In this document: positions 16,231 to 24,471 of the stretch, piece by piece
Layout: each line of letters begins with the position of its first letter
Position numbering within the stretch: the stretch's first letter is position 1
Source: Deltaproteobacteria bacterium
GTDB taxonomy: Bacteria; Myxococcota_A; UBA796; GCA-2862545
Assembly (NCBI GenBank): GCA_006226595.1
Contig: SBGP01000028.1
Span: 1-32,120 of the forward strand
Direction: 5' to 3'
DNA length: 32,120 nucleotides
Made by a program: the position numbers and the translations under genes
Notes under the pieces: model-generated
Database searches by the model: none
What the model was told of the DNA's origin: nothing
The model's input: only the letters and a program-made list of their open reading frames with translations

Positions 16231-16716
16231 TCAGCGCCGGAGCAGCACGGTGCCGTCGGCGAAGCGCTCGACCTCCGCGAAGCTCCAGCGGTGGAGGATG
16301 TGCAGCGAAGCGGCGTTGTCGGGGTGCACGGTGGCGATGGTGCGGCAGCCCACGGACTCCGCGCGACCCGTGAGCGCGCCGACCAGCGCGGTGCCGTAGC
16401 CCTTGCCCCAGGCCTCGGGCACCAGGCAGTACACGAGCTCGAGCTCACCCTCGGTGGTGTGCTCGGTCTGCTTCAGCTCCGCGTGCCCCACGAACCGGCC
16501 GTCGGCCTCCACCGCCCAGATCTCGAAGAAGCGGGGCTCGTCGGCGTTGTAGATCCCGAAGATGGCGTGGAACAGGGCCTCTCCGTCGCCGGGCGTGCCG
16601 TCGCCCATGTAGCGCGACACCACCGGGTCGCTGTGCAGGCGCACGGCGTCGTCGCGGTCGGTGCGTGCGTACGGCCGCAGGGTGAGGCGTTCGGTCTCGA
16701 GCGTCGCGGGAATCAT
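16231..16716 (-). CDS. GNAT-family N-acetyltransferase (RimJ/RimL type)
   Basis: This encodes 161 residues of the GNAT fold close to RimJ/RimL-type acetyltransferases, which acetylate protein N-termini or small amines from acetyl-CoA. The opening LETERLTLRPY (6-16) is typical of that group. The acetyl-CoA loop is VPEAWGKGYGTA (99-110), and the N-A-S-L-x-I-L pattern (HPDNAASLHILHRW, 131-144) is the conserved motif B region. The ATG at 16716 overlaps the upstream stop by ATGA and has GGAGG five bases before it. The substrate is unknown. It lies between the SGNH hydrolase and the NACHT-FGE gene, which follows after 63 bp. Confidence 0.9.
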   Translation of the reverse strand: MIPATLETERLTLRPYARTDRDDAVRLHSDPVVSRYMGDGTPGDGEALFHAIFGIYNADEPRFFEIWAVEADGRFVGHAELKQTEHTTEGELELVYCLVPEAWGKGYGTALVGALTGRAESVGCRTIATVHPDNAASLHILHRWSFAEVERFADGTVLLRR

Positions 16717-17633
16717 CGACGTCGCCTCCAGGCGAGGGGAAGGAGCAGCCACAGCCCGGCTTGTCCGCCAGCGCAGCCACAGCGCCGGGTCGAGGGGACG
16801 GGGTCTTCCGGCGCGGGCTCGAGGCCGCCGCACGGGGCGTCCGCCCACGGATAGGTCAGCCCCAGGCCGCCGTCTTCGCCGTCGAGCACCACCCGCCGCG
16901 CGACTTCCGCAAGCGCCGTCGCCGGTTCCGCGGGCAGCAGGTCGGTCGTCCGCTCGGTGGGATCGCAGCCGGTCAGGCTCGCGTACATCACGCTGGCCGC
17001 GAGCCAGGAGCCCTGCGGGGAGGGGTGGGACCCGTCGTCCGCATACAGCGCCCAGAAGGCCGAGTCCGTGCGCATCGGGTCGGCGCCGGCGGCGACGATG
17101 TCGTCATGGACGCGGCGAAATGCGGGACCGATCGGTGCAATCCACGGCGTGCGTCCCTCGCCCTCCACGCGTTCCCGGTAGGTGAGGTAGCCCGCGTCGA
17201 GGCGATCTTGCATCGCCGAGAAGCTGGGAAACAGGCTCGGGTTGTTGCCGTCGCCGTCACGGCGGCCCCAGGTGAGGAAGAGAAGGGTCTGAGCCCCGCT
17301 GTCGGCCGCGAGAGCGTCGAGCGCCGGAATCGCGGCGAGGCTTGCCTGCTTCTCCGGCTGCCCGTCTGGGAAACCGGGGATCTGCGATTGGTCCTGGAGG
17401 ACGACCACGCCCCATCGCTGTCCGTCGAAGGCGGCCTGCCAGCGGGCATTGCCGCCTTCGATGCGGGCCAGGTGGTCCGGAAGCGCGATGCCACCCGCCG
17501 TGAGACCGGTCGCTGCGTTCCCGTCGAGCAGCCCGTCCACCTGGGCGGGCAGGTCGTTGTAGAAGGTGTAGCTGTTGCCGAGGAACAACACGTCGCCTTC
17601 GAACGCGAGGGCGGGGAGGAGGCACCACCACAT
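16713..17633 (-). CDS. SGNH/GDSL-type hydrolase with a MYXO-CTERM sorting tail
   Basis: This encodes 306 residues. The N-terminal block I is FLGNSYTFYNDLP (17-29) with likely nucleophile Ser21, and the C-terminal block is DDGSHPSPQG (199-208) with likely acid Asp199 or Asp200 and His203. Such enzymes act on esters or acetylated sugars; the exact substrate is unknown. The C-terminus RRCGCAGG (283-290), then a hydrophobic stretch, then RRRR matches the MYXO-CTERM surface-sorting signal, which is trimmed by a myxosortase after lipid attachment at the cysteine. The presumed signal peptide is very short (MWWCLLPALA), leaving the true start in some doubt. The ATG at 17633 lies two bases after the kinase stop. 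The tail is the clearest taxonomic pointer in the window. Confidence 0.85.
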   Translation of the reverse strand: MWWCLLPALAFEGDVLFLGNSYTFYNDLPAQVDGLLDGNAATGLTAGGIALPDHLARIEGGNARWQAAFDGQRWGVVVLQDQSQIPGFPDGQPEKQASLAAIPALDALAADSGAQTLLFLTWGRRDGDGNNPSLFPSFSAMQDRLDAGYLTYRERVEGEGRTPWIAPIGPAFRRVHDDIVAAGADPMRTDSAFWALYADDGSHPSPQGSWLAASVMYASLTGCDPTERTTDLLPAEPATALAEVARRVVLDGEDGGLGLTYPWADAPCGGLEPAPEDPVPSTRRCGCAGGQAGLWLLLPLAWRRRR

Positions 17634-17635
17634 GG

Positions 17636-20600
17636 TCAGGTGTCCGTCGGTTCGCCGAGGAACGCATCGGCATCCTGGGCGGCGAAGACCTCGGGGATCT
17701 CGCCAGAGGCCAGGCGCGCGAGGGCATGGGCGGCGGACTCGGGTCGCTGCTCGGGGTGGGGGGCGCACAGCCAGCGCACGAGGCGGTCGAGCTCTTCGGG
17801 CACGTCCTCGATGCGCTCGGACGGCGGCGGCAGCACCTCGGTGGACTTGTGCAGGAACAGCGCCGGGAGCGACAACTTCGGGAAGGGAGAGCCGTTGGTC
17901 AGCGCCTCGTAGAGGGTGACGCCGATGGCGTACAGGTCGGCGCGCGCGTCGATGTCCTCCGCCCCGTGGAACTGCTCTGGCGCCGCGTAGCGCGTCGAGC
18001 CGACGAACTGGCCGGTGCTGGTCAAGCCGCTCGTCTCGTCCTGGAGTCGCGCGATGCCGAGATCGGTGAGCTTGGGTCCCGTCGCGGTGAGCATCACGTT
18101 GTGGGGCTTGATGTCGCGGTGGAGCACGCCGCTCCGATGAATGGCATCCACGGCGGCGAGCAGCTCCACCGCGAGGGCGCGCACCTCGGTGGCGGGGAGC
18201 GGCCCGTCGGACTGCAGTCGTTGGCGAAGGGTGACGCCGTGCACCAGCTCCATCGCGATGTATGGGCGGCCTCCCGATTCGCCGGCGTCGAGGGTCTGGA
18301 CCACGCCCGGGTGGTGGATGCGGCCGCCGATGCGGGCCTCGCGGAGGAAGCGCTCGCGGATGATGCGGTGCCTGGCGAGGTGCTCGTGCAGCACCTTGAC
18401 CGCGACCTCGCCTTCGGGGCCCTCGGCGCGCCACACGGTGCCCATGCCGCCCTGACCGAGCTCCTCGCGCAGGGCGTACGGTCCGTAGATGGGCGTGTCG
18501 TCGTGCATCGCGGGGGGAGCGCTTCCCGGGGTGCGCGCGCGCAGCTCGGCGGCGTCACGCACGAAGCGTGTGTCGGGGCCGAGGTGCAGCTCGCCGATCA
18601 GGGACTCGGCCTCCTTCAGCGCCGCCGCTGCCTGCCCGGGGTCGCTGTCCCACGCGATGCGTGCCCGACGAAGCAGGAGCTCCAGCAGCTCGTTGGCGAC
18701 CTGGGCGCGCCGGAGCAGGGGTTCGGCGCGGTCGAGCTCGCGGCGGGCCCGGTGGTCGTCGCCCTGCATCGCGAACACCTGGGCAAGCGCGCTGCGGAAG
18801 GTGCCCTCGCCCTCGGGGACGGCCAGTTCCTGGCAGATCTCCACCGCGGACTCGAGCAAGGGGCGAGCCTCGTTGGCGCGACCCTCGGTGAGGTACACGT
18901 TGCCTCGGTAGCCGTAGGTGAGCGCGAGCAGGCGGCGCTGGCCGACCTGCTCGTGCAGGGAGATGGCGCGCTTGAGGACCTGGTGTGCCTCGGGGTAGCG
19001 CTCGGCTTCGGCGTACACGAGTCCGAGGTTCGACAGGTGCACCGCCTCGCGGGAGCTGTCGCCCATGCCGCGGGCGGCCTCGGCGGCAAGCTTCAGGTTT
19101 CGCTCGGCGTCGACCAGCTGACCGCGCTCCAGGTACAGCAGCCCCATGGCCCCTCGCGTCGAGGCCTCGCCGATGGTGTCACCCTGCTTCAGGCTGACCT
19201 GCAGGGCGTCTTCCAGGGTCTGCTCGGCGAGCTCGTGCTGGCCGAGCTCGCGATAGAGGTGGCCCATGTTTCGCAGCGTGATGGCGACGTTCGTCGCGTC
19301 GTCGAGCTCGCGGAACAGCGCGAGGGAGCGCAGGTAGCAGGCTTCCGCGCGCGGCATGTCCTTGGCGTCGTGGTGGAGCACGGCCTCGTGGCGCTCCAGC
19401 GACGCGGCGAGATCGCGCCGGTCGAGCTTTCCGGCGAGGGCCTTTGCGCGGGGAAGGTCCTCGAACGCGGGCTCGCGCTGGCCCACCTGCTGGTACACCT
19501 CGAGCCGTGTCCGGCGCAGATCGAGCTCGTGCTGCGGCGACAGCGGCAAGGTCAGCGCCTGCTCGAGGATCGGGATGGCGGCGGCCACCGGACCGCGCAA
19601 GGCGAGCAGACGACGAGCCGCGAGGGCGGCGGCCGCGGCGCGAGGGCCATCCTGGAGCGCGACCATGCGGCGCGACGCGGCGAGCGCGTTCTCGAGCTCG
19701 GCGACGGGCAGCTGGGCACGCGGTGCGGTCATGATCGTGGAGGACACCCAGTCGGCGTGGCGGATCCGGGCGCGACGCCGCAGGTCCGGGAGCTCGCGTG
19801 CGCGCAGCTTCGCGAAGGCCTTGACCGCCACCCAGGTGCGGAAGCGACCGTCCTCGTCGGCCTGACGCAGCAGGCTCTGGTCGATCAGCGACTCGAGCAG
19901 GGTGACGGCCTCCTCGCCGATCACGGCCTCGGCGGCCTCCAGCGTGAACCCGCCATCGAAGACCGACAGCGCGATCAGCGCGCGAGCCTCCTCGGGGGCC
20001 ATGAGCTCCCAGGACCAGGCGATGGCGCGCTCCAGCGTCTCCTGGCGTCGCGGACCGTCGCGCTGGCTGGCCTTGAGCAGCTTGAGCTGCCGGTCGAGCC
20101 GCGCCAGCAGCTTCGATGGCGGCAGCAGGCGGATCCGCGCTGCGGCCAGCTCGATGGCGAGCGGCATGCCCTCGAGCTCGCGGACCACGCCGGCGACGTC
20201 CGCGGCGTTGTCGCTGTCGAGCTCGAACCGCCGGTCCTGGGCGCGTGCCCGCTCGACGAACAGGCGTACCGCGGGCGAGCGGCGGATGGCGGTGAGCGTG
20301 TCCGACTGAGGCAGCGGCAGCGGCTCGAGGGCGAAGCGCTGCTCGGCGCCGAGTCGTAGGGCGATGCGGCTCGTCACGACCTGGCGGATGTGGGGCACGG
20401 CGAGGTGCCACACGCCGAGGGTGCGAGGGGCGCAGTGGGCGACCTGCTCGAAGTTGTCGAGGAGCAGCAGTGTCGACGCGCGACGGCGCAGCGCCGCGGC
20501 GATCGACTCGACCGGATCTCCGCCGCCGAGGCTGGTACCGAGTGCGGCACCGACCGCCCGGCACACGTCCACCCCGTCCCGCGCCTGGGTGAGGTCGACG

Positions 20601-20773
20601 AACACCGCGTCGAGCGGGTGGTGGTGGCCGAGCTCGGCGAGCAACGCGGTCTTGCCCGTGCCCGCCGGTCCGGTGATCGTGACCAGGCGCGCCCCCGAGG
20701 CGAGTCGTGTGCCGAGCAGCTGCAGCTCGGCCTCTCGCCCGAACAGGGCTTGGCGCGGGGGGAGGTGGGTCAT
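17636..20773 (-). CDS. STAND ATPase-TPR-serine/threonine kinase fusion
   Basis: This encodes 1045 residues. An NB-ARC/STAND-like ATPase opens the protein: FGRE (11-14), Walker A GPAGTGKT (35-42), Walker B TLLLLDNFEQ (101-110) and GMPLAIELAAAR (202-213). A winged-helix-like region follows to about 330, then TPR-type helical repeats (about 390-740, for example NMGHLYRELGQHELAEQTLEDAL). The C-terminal domain is a Hanks-type Ser/Thr kinase (763-1025): GQGGMG loop 773-778, Lys793, HRDIKPHN with Asp887, DLG in place of DFG at 904-906, and APE at 931-933. All catalytic residues are present. In the better-known PknK-like layout the kinase comes first, so this order is unusual. The ATG at 20773 sits 23 bp after the GNAT-nitrilase stop. 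No membrane segment is seen. Confidence 0.92.
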   Translation of the reverse strand: MTHLPPRQALFGREAELQLLGTRLASGARLVTITGPAGTGKTALLAELGHHHPLDAVFVDLTQARDGVDVCRAVGAALGTSLGGGDPVESIAAALRRRASTLLLLDNFEQVAHCAPRTLGVWHLAVPHIRQVVTSRIALRLGAEQRFALEPLPLPQSDTLTAIRRSPAVRLFVERARAQDRRFELDSDNAADVAGVVRELEGMPLAIELAAARIRLLPPSKLLARLDRQLKLLKASQRDGPRRQETLERAIAWSWELMAPEEARALIALSVFDGGFTLEAAEAVIGEEAVTLLESLIDQSLLRQADEDGRFRTWVAVKAFAKLRARELPDLRRRARIRHADWVSSTIMTAPRAQLPVAELENALAASRRMVALQDGPRAAAAALAARRLLALRGPVAAAIPILEQALTLPLSPQHELDLRRTRLEVYQQVGQREPAFEDLPRAKALAGKLDRRDLAASLERHEAVLHHDAKDMPRAEACYLRSLALFRELDDATNVAITLRNMGHLYRELGQHELAEQTLEDALQVSLKQGDTIGEASTRGAMGLLYLERGQLVDAERNLKLAAEAARGMGDSSREAVHLSNLGLVYAEAERYPEAHQVLKRAISLHEQVGQRRLLALTYGYRGNVYLTEGRANEARPLLESAVEICQELAVPEGEGTFRSALAQVFAMQGDDHRARRELDRAEPLLRRAQVANELLELLLRRARIAWDSDPGQAAAALKEAESLIGELHLGPDTRFVRDAAELRARTPGSAPPAMHDDTPIYGPYALREELGQGGMGTVWRAEGPEGEVAVKVLHEHLARHRIIRERFLREARIGGRIHHPGVVQTLDAGESGGRPYIAMELVHGVTLRQRLQSDGPLPATEVRALAVELLAAVDAIHRSGVLHRDIKPHNVMLTATGPKLTDLGIARLQDETSGLTSTGQFVGSTRYAAPEQFHGAEDIDARADLYAIGVTLYEALTNGSPFPKLSLPALFLHKSTEVLPPPSERIEDVPEELDRLVRWLCAPHPEQRPESAAHALARLASGEIPEVFAAQDADAFLGEPTDT

Positions 20774-20796
20774 GGGTCGGTGTGCAGCCTGCGCGG

Positions 20797-22350
20797 TCAG
20801 ATCTCGACCTGACCGTCCTTGGAGCGCCACGCGACCCTGTACAGGTCGGTGCGGCGGTCGTTGTAGTTCTGAACCGTACCGCGCCGGCGATGGCGGCGGA
20901 GTGTCTCGAGGTCGAGGTCCTGCACGACGACGGTCTCGACATTGGGCTCGGCCTCGGCGGCGATGCCGTCGCGGGCGAAGGCGTAGTCGCTGGGCGTGAG
21001 CACGGCGGACGCTGCGTAGTGCGTGTCCGCGTTCTCGACCGAGGGCAGGTTGCCCACGCAGCCGGCGGTGACGACGAACATGTGGTTCTCGATGCACCGG
21101 GCCTGGGCACAGGCGCGAACCCGGTGGTGACCGAGCTTGTCGTTCGTGTTGTACGGCACGAACAGCAGACGCACGTGGTCGTGGGCCAGGCGCCGAACGG
21201 CCTCGGGGAACTCGACGTCGTAGCAGACGAGGATGCCGATGCGGCCCTTGTCGGTCTCGAAGTAGCGCAGCTCGTCGCCGCCGCGGACGCCCCACCAGCG
21301 GGCCTCGGAAGGTGTGACGTGGAGCTTCTTCTGCGTGGCTACCGTGCCGTCCCGCCGGAACAGGTAGGCGACGTTGTACAGCTCCTCGTCCTCTTCGACG
21401 GTGAACTGGCTACCGGCGATGATGTGGATGTCGAAGCGCACGGCGAGGCTTCGGAACAGCTCGACGTAGCGCGGGGTGAACTCGGCGAGCTGGCGCGCGG
21501 CGAGCCCGGGTCGCGACTGGTCGACGAGCGACAGCAGCTGCAGGGTGAACAGCTCGGGGAACAGCAGGAAGTCGGCGCGGCTGTCCGAGGCGGTGGCGAC
21601 GAAGAAGCGCACCTGCTGCTCGAACTGCTCCCACTCCGTGATGCGCCGCATCTTGTACTGCACGAAGGCGACGCGAATGGGCTGGGTGGCGCGGCGCTTG
21701 CGCCGCTGGGCCTTGGGCGACACCCGGTCGAGGTTCGCCCACTCGAGGGTCGTGGCGTAGCCGGCGCTCGCCTCGTCCTCGGGCAGGTACGAGGCGACGA
21801 TCTCGCGGAGCACGAAGCCATTCGCGAGCTGCGAGGTGAGCACCTGGTCGAAGATGCGCTTGGCGGCGACCTCCTCGACGTACTCGCCGGGGCTCATCTC
21901 GTCCTTGACGGCGCCGTAGCCTGGGATGCGGCCGCCGATGAGGATGCGTGCGAGGTTCAGGTCGCGGCACAGCGTCTTGCGCGCGTCGTAGAGTCGGCGG
22001 GCGAGCTTCATGCCGCGGCACTCGGGATGCACCTGCATCTCGATGCCGTAGAGCGTGTCGCCCTCGGGGTCGTGGTTGTCGAGGGTGCCGCTCGCGGAGA
22101 GCTCGTCGTAGTCGGCCCAGTCGTCGTAGTCGGCGTAGTCGACGATCACCTGGCCGCACGACGCGACGAGCTGGCCGTCGAGGAACAGGCCGAGCTGGGA
22201 GCGGTCCCAGTTGCGGAGCTGGGCGCGGAGGTCGTCTTCGGACCAGGGCTCCATCTGGGGGAAGCAGGCGACCTGCAGATCACGGAGGGCCTGGTAGTCG
22301 TCCAGGGTCAGCGGGCGGAGGAGGATGCGGGGGTCATCTTGTTCAGTCAT
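20797..22350 (-). CDS. GNAT acetyltransferase fused to a carbon-nitrogen hydrolase
   Basis: This encodes 517 residues. The first 210 are a GNAT-like domain (IEMQVHPECRGMKLARRLYDAR, 103-124, is the acetyl-CoA loop region). From about 223 a nitrilase-superfamily amidohydrolase follows with the full catalytic triad: Glu266 (LLFPELF), Lys342 (QKKLHVTPSE) and Cys376 (ILVCYDVEFPE). This two-domain arrangement is an established bacterial family; its members are commonly annotated as bifunctional, with substrates unknown. The acidic insert DYADYDDWADYDE (71-83) stands out. The ATG at 22350 is about 50 bases downstream of an extended -10 promoter candidate, and the gene heads the nine-gene minus-strand array. 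Confidence 0.92.
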   Translation of the reverse strand: MTEQDDPRILLRPLTLDDYQALRDLQVACFPQMEPWSEDDLRAQLRNWDRSQLGLFLDGQLVASCGQVIVDYADYDDWADYDELSASGTLDNHDPEGDTLYGIEMQVHPECRGMKLARRLYDARKTLCRDLNLARILIGGRIPGYGAVKDEMSPGEYVEEVAAKRIFDQVLTSQLANGFVLREIVASYLPEDEASAGYATTLEWANLDRVSPKAQRRKRRATQPIRVAFVQYKMRRITEWEQFEQQVRFFVATASDSRADFLLFPELFTLQLLSLVDQSRPGLAARQLAEFTPRYVELFRSLAVRFDIHIIAGSQFTVEEDEELYNVAYLFRRDGTVATQKKLHVTPSEARWWGVRGGDELRYFETDKGRIGILVCYDVEFPEAVRRLAHDHVRLLFVPYNTNDKLGHHRVRACAQARCIENHMFVVTAGCVGNLPSVENADTHYAASAVLTPSDYAFARDGIAAEAEPNVETVVVQDLDLETLRRHRRRGTVQNYNDRRTDLYRVAWRSKDGQVEI

Positions 22351-22407
22351 TCAAGACGCTTAGCCAGGCGTCGCGCTCCGCGCGTCGGGATGCTCCGTTG
22401 CCGGCGC

Positions 22408-22416
22408 ATTGTAGCA
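22408..22416 (-). promoter_or_regulatory. Extended -10 promoter candidate for the nine-gene array
   Basis: On the minus strand TGCTACAAT (22416 down to 22408) matches an extended -10 element (TGnTATAAT with one mismatch). No good -35 lies at 16-18 bases. Transcription would start near 22401, giving a leader of about 50 bases to the ATG at 22350. The surrounding 60 bases are clearly more AT-rich than the coding DNA. Confidence 0.45.
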
Positions 22417-22454
22417 GAACATCTCGATCAATGGATCCTTCCAAAAGCATGGAA

Positions 22455-22480
22455 CGTGGGTCATTTTGGGTCTACCCACG
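22455..22480 (+). promoter_or_regulatory. Alternative hairpins ahead of the 58-residue protein gene
   Basis: CGTGGGT (22455-22461) can pair with ACCCACG (22474-22480), a 7-bp stem. The same ACCCA (22474-22478) can instead pair with a nearer TGGGT (22467-22471). The two pairings exclude each other. They end 11 bases before the GGAGG ribosome site and are followed by a pyrimidine-rich CTCTTTCTTC. This could be an attenuator, a protein-binding operator or a weak terminator. Confidence 0.45.
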
Positions 22481-22501
22481 CTCTTTCTTCCGGAGGCCAC
22501 C

Positions 22502-22678
22502 ATGCCTTTCAAGCCGCGGTTCCAGACCCCGTTTCGGGTCGTGCACACCCGTCGCCCCAATCGCGAGCAAGCGCGCCATCTCGAGCTCGTGCCCGAGCCC
22601 GTGGACGAGCGCGAGGATCCGGTGCTGCGCGAGGCGCGGCACGCCTTCGAGCGACTGTTCGAGCCCGAAGGCGCCTGA
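22502..22678 (+). CDS. Small charged protein of unknown function
   Basis: This encodes 58 residues with no known family. The composition is strongly charged: basic N-terminal half (MPFKPRFQTPFRVVHTRRPN) and acidic C-terminal half (EPVDEREDPVLREARHAFE), with a probable amphipathic helix in the last 20 residues. It has no signal peptide or membrane segment. The ATG at 22502 is preceded by GGAGG at five bases, one of the best ribosome sites in the window, which together with the structured leader and the hairpin just downstream supports a genuine gene. It is transcribed alone on the plus strand, divergent from the GNAT-nitrilase gene and convergent with the protease gene. Confidence 0.7.
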   Translation: MPFKPRFQTPFRVVHTRRPNREQARHLELVPEPVDEREDPVLREARHAFERLFEPEGA

Positions 22679-22686
22679 GCGGCGAA

Positions 22687-22718
22687 CACCGGCGCCTCCT
22701 ATCGTGAAGACGCCGGTG
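22687..22718. terminator. Bidirectional hairpin between convergent genes
   Basis: CACCGGCG (22687-22694) pairs with CGCCGGTG (22711-22718), an 8-bp stem with a 16-base loop. It lies between the stop of the 58-residue protein and the stop of the protease gene on the other strand. No T-run is present. Confidence 0.55.
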
Positions 22719-22728
22719 CCTGGCCGAA

Positions 22729-24351
22729 CTACCGGATCTCGGCCGTGACCACCGTGTCCGTCGCGGGCGCGGCGTCGAAGGCCACGCGGATCGTGTAGTA
22801 CTCGCCGTCGGCGGCGGACATCCCGTCGGCTGCGGGGTCGAGCGTGTACGGCAGGCTCACCGTGCGCAGCACGTCCTCGGAGCGGGTCGCCCAGCTGCCG
22901 TAGCGCAGGTGGGCCTGGCTCATGCCTTCCGCGTCGATCACGAGGGTGCGGCCGTCGGCGCCGTCGATCTCCCACTGGAAGGTGACCATCGGGGCCTCGG
23001 TGCCCGCCGGGAGCGCAGCCTCGTCGAGGGTGAGGCCGTAGCCGGTGGCCGTGCCCGAGGCGCGGGCGATGAGCGAGCCCGTACCCGTCCACGTGTAGCC
23101 GTCGACCCGCACGGGCTGGGCGGCCACGGAGGTGCCGGCGCTTCCGGTCGCCGTGGTCGCCTTGGCGGAGACGACGCCGGTCTCGGGCAGCGCGCCGTCG
23201 AAGGTGATCGCGAAGGTGTAGTAGGGCTGCGCGGACGGGTCGAAGCCGTCGCGGCGGGGATCGAGCACGAAGGGCAGGGCGACGTCGACGTAGGTGCGGT
23301 CGGCGCCGCGGTCGTTCCACGGCCCATAGGTGATGGTCGCGCGCTGGGCGTGCTCCGCGTCGAAGCGGATGCGCTCGCCGTCGGCGGCATCGACCTCCCA
23401 CTGGAAGAACACGGCAGGCCGGTCACCGCCGCCATGGACCATCGCCTCGTCCTCGGTGAGGCCGTAGCCGGTGGCGGTGCCGCTCGCGGCGGCGATCAGC
23501 GAGCCGTTGCCGTGCCAGTGATGCTCCGGCACGAGGTCGTGCATCGCGGCGGCGAAGCCGGGCTCGGGCTCGAGGCCGAGGTAGATCATCGGCTCGCGTG
23601 CCCAGCTTCGACCGGCGGGATCGACCAGCGTGTTCGGGTCGTAGTAGCCGTTGCCGTAGCCGCCCCAGCCCCAGTTCACATGCACCGTGCCGTCGTCCTT
23701 GTAGCCGTCGATGACGAAGGCGTGGCCGGCGTCGTCGTCGGTCTGCAGGCCCATGTAAAGGACCGGGCGCCCCGCATCGATCTCGCCGCGGATGGCGTCC
23801 GCCCACTCGGTGTCGGAGTAGTTGAACGCGTTCTTCGAGATGATGGTCATCTCGCGGCGCGGCTTGTGGTTGAAGCCCCACTGGTAGCGGAAGGCGTTCT
23901 CGATCTGGCGGCCCGTGGCCGAGCTGCCCTCACCGCCCCCGAACTGTGCGTGGAGGGTGACGCCGACCTCGTAGATGAAGTTCGCGGAGGCCGTGATGCG
24001 AGCTGCGCTCTCGTCGAGGCTCAGCGCCATCGCGTCGAAGTCGTGCCGGGAGGCGCTCACGTCGCGGGAGAGCACCCCGTCGACGATGTCGGTGCCGGCG
24101 AGGCCGTCGTGCTCGAGCACGTACGAGACCGGGTCGGCCGCGTGGTCGGTGTAGCGGTAGTAGTACAGCACCTGGGCAGAGGCGATGGTGGTGCAGCCCG
24201 GGTAGGTCTGCTCGCCATCGCGGGTCGGGGTGGATTGCTGCCAGGCGTCGCTCTGACCCCACTCGGTGGAGAGAAGGGGAGCCACGCCGGCGTGAGCCAG
24301 CATCGGCAGCGCGCACAGCGCGGCCGTCGTGAAGCGCACGAAGGAAGTCAT
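22729..24351 (-). CDS. Secreted C10-family (streptopain-like) cysteine protease with duplicated C-terminal domain
   Basis: This encodes 540 residues from ATG 24351. A signal peptide (1-21, ending AHA) is followed directly by a C10 peptidase domain: Cys53 in YPGCTTIASAQVLYYY, His210 in DDDAGHAFVIDGY, and the NWGWGGYGNGYY segment (226-237). Streptopain itself carries a propeptide of over 100 residues before the catalytic domain; here Cys53 lies about 30 residues after cleavage, so no such propeptide exists. Two homologous units follow (about 281-398 and 421-540), each starting GSLIA-x-ASGTATGYGLT-x-DEA and containing FQWE; I know no name for this beta-rich domain. A GTG at 24378 would add nine residues. 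Secretion and substrate binding by the repeats are inferred. Confidence 0.88.
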   Translation of the reverse strand: MTSFVRFTTAALCALPMLAHAGVAPLLSTEWGQSDAWQQSTPTRDGEQTYPGCTTIASAQVLYYYRYTDHAADPVSYVLEHDGLAGTDIVDGVLSRDVSASRHDFDAMALSLDESAARITASANFIYEVGVTLHAQFGGGEGSSATGRQIENAFRYQWGFNHKPRREMTIISKNAFNYSDTEWADAIRGEIDAGRPVLYMGLQTDDDAGHAFVIDGYKDDGTVHVNWGWGGYGNGYYDPNTLVDPAGRSWAREPMIYLGLEPEPGFAAAMHDLVPEHHWHGNGSLIAAASGTATGYGLTEDEAMVHGGGDRPAVFFQWEVDAADGERIRFDAEHAQRATITYGPWNDRGADRTYVDVALPFVLDPRRDGFDPSAQPYYTFAITFDGALPETGVVSAKATTATGSAGTSVAAQPVRVDGYTWTGTGSLIARASGTATGYGLTLDEAALPAGTEAPMVTFQWEIDGADGRTLVIDAEGMSQAHLRYGSWATRSEDVLRTVSLPYTLDPAADGMSAADGEYYTIRVAFDAAPATDTVVTAEIR

Positions 24352-24471
24352 GATCGGGTCCGAGAGGCTTCGCGGCACTGGAGCATCCAGGGCCGCGGGC
24401 TCCTCCCCGGAAGTCGCGGCACACGGCGGTGAAAGCCGGCCTACCGACTCGGAGAGTGGCGGAGCGGGCGC

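Noticed and set aside
8422-22350. Anti-phage defence island
   Set aside because: STAND ATPases and kinases occur in defence, but no nuclease, toxin, phage-related gene or integrase is present, and the other genes are ordinary enzymes and sensors.
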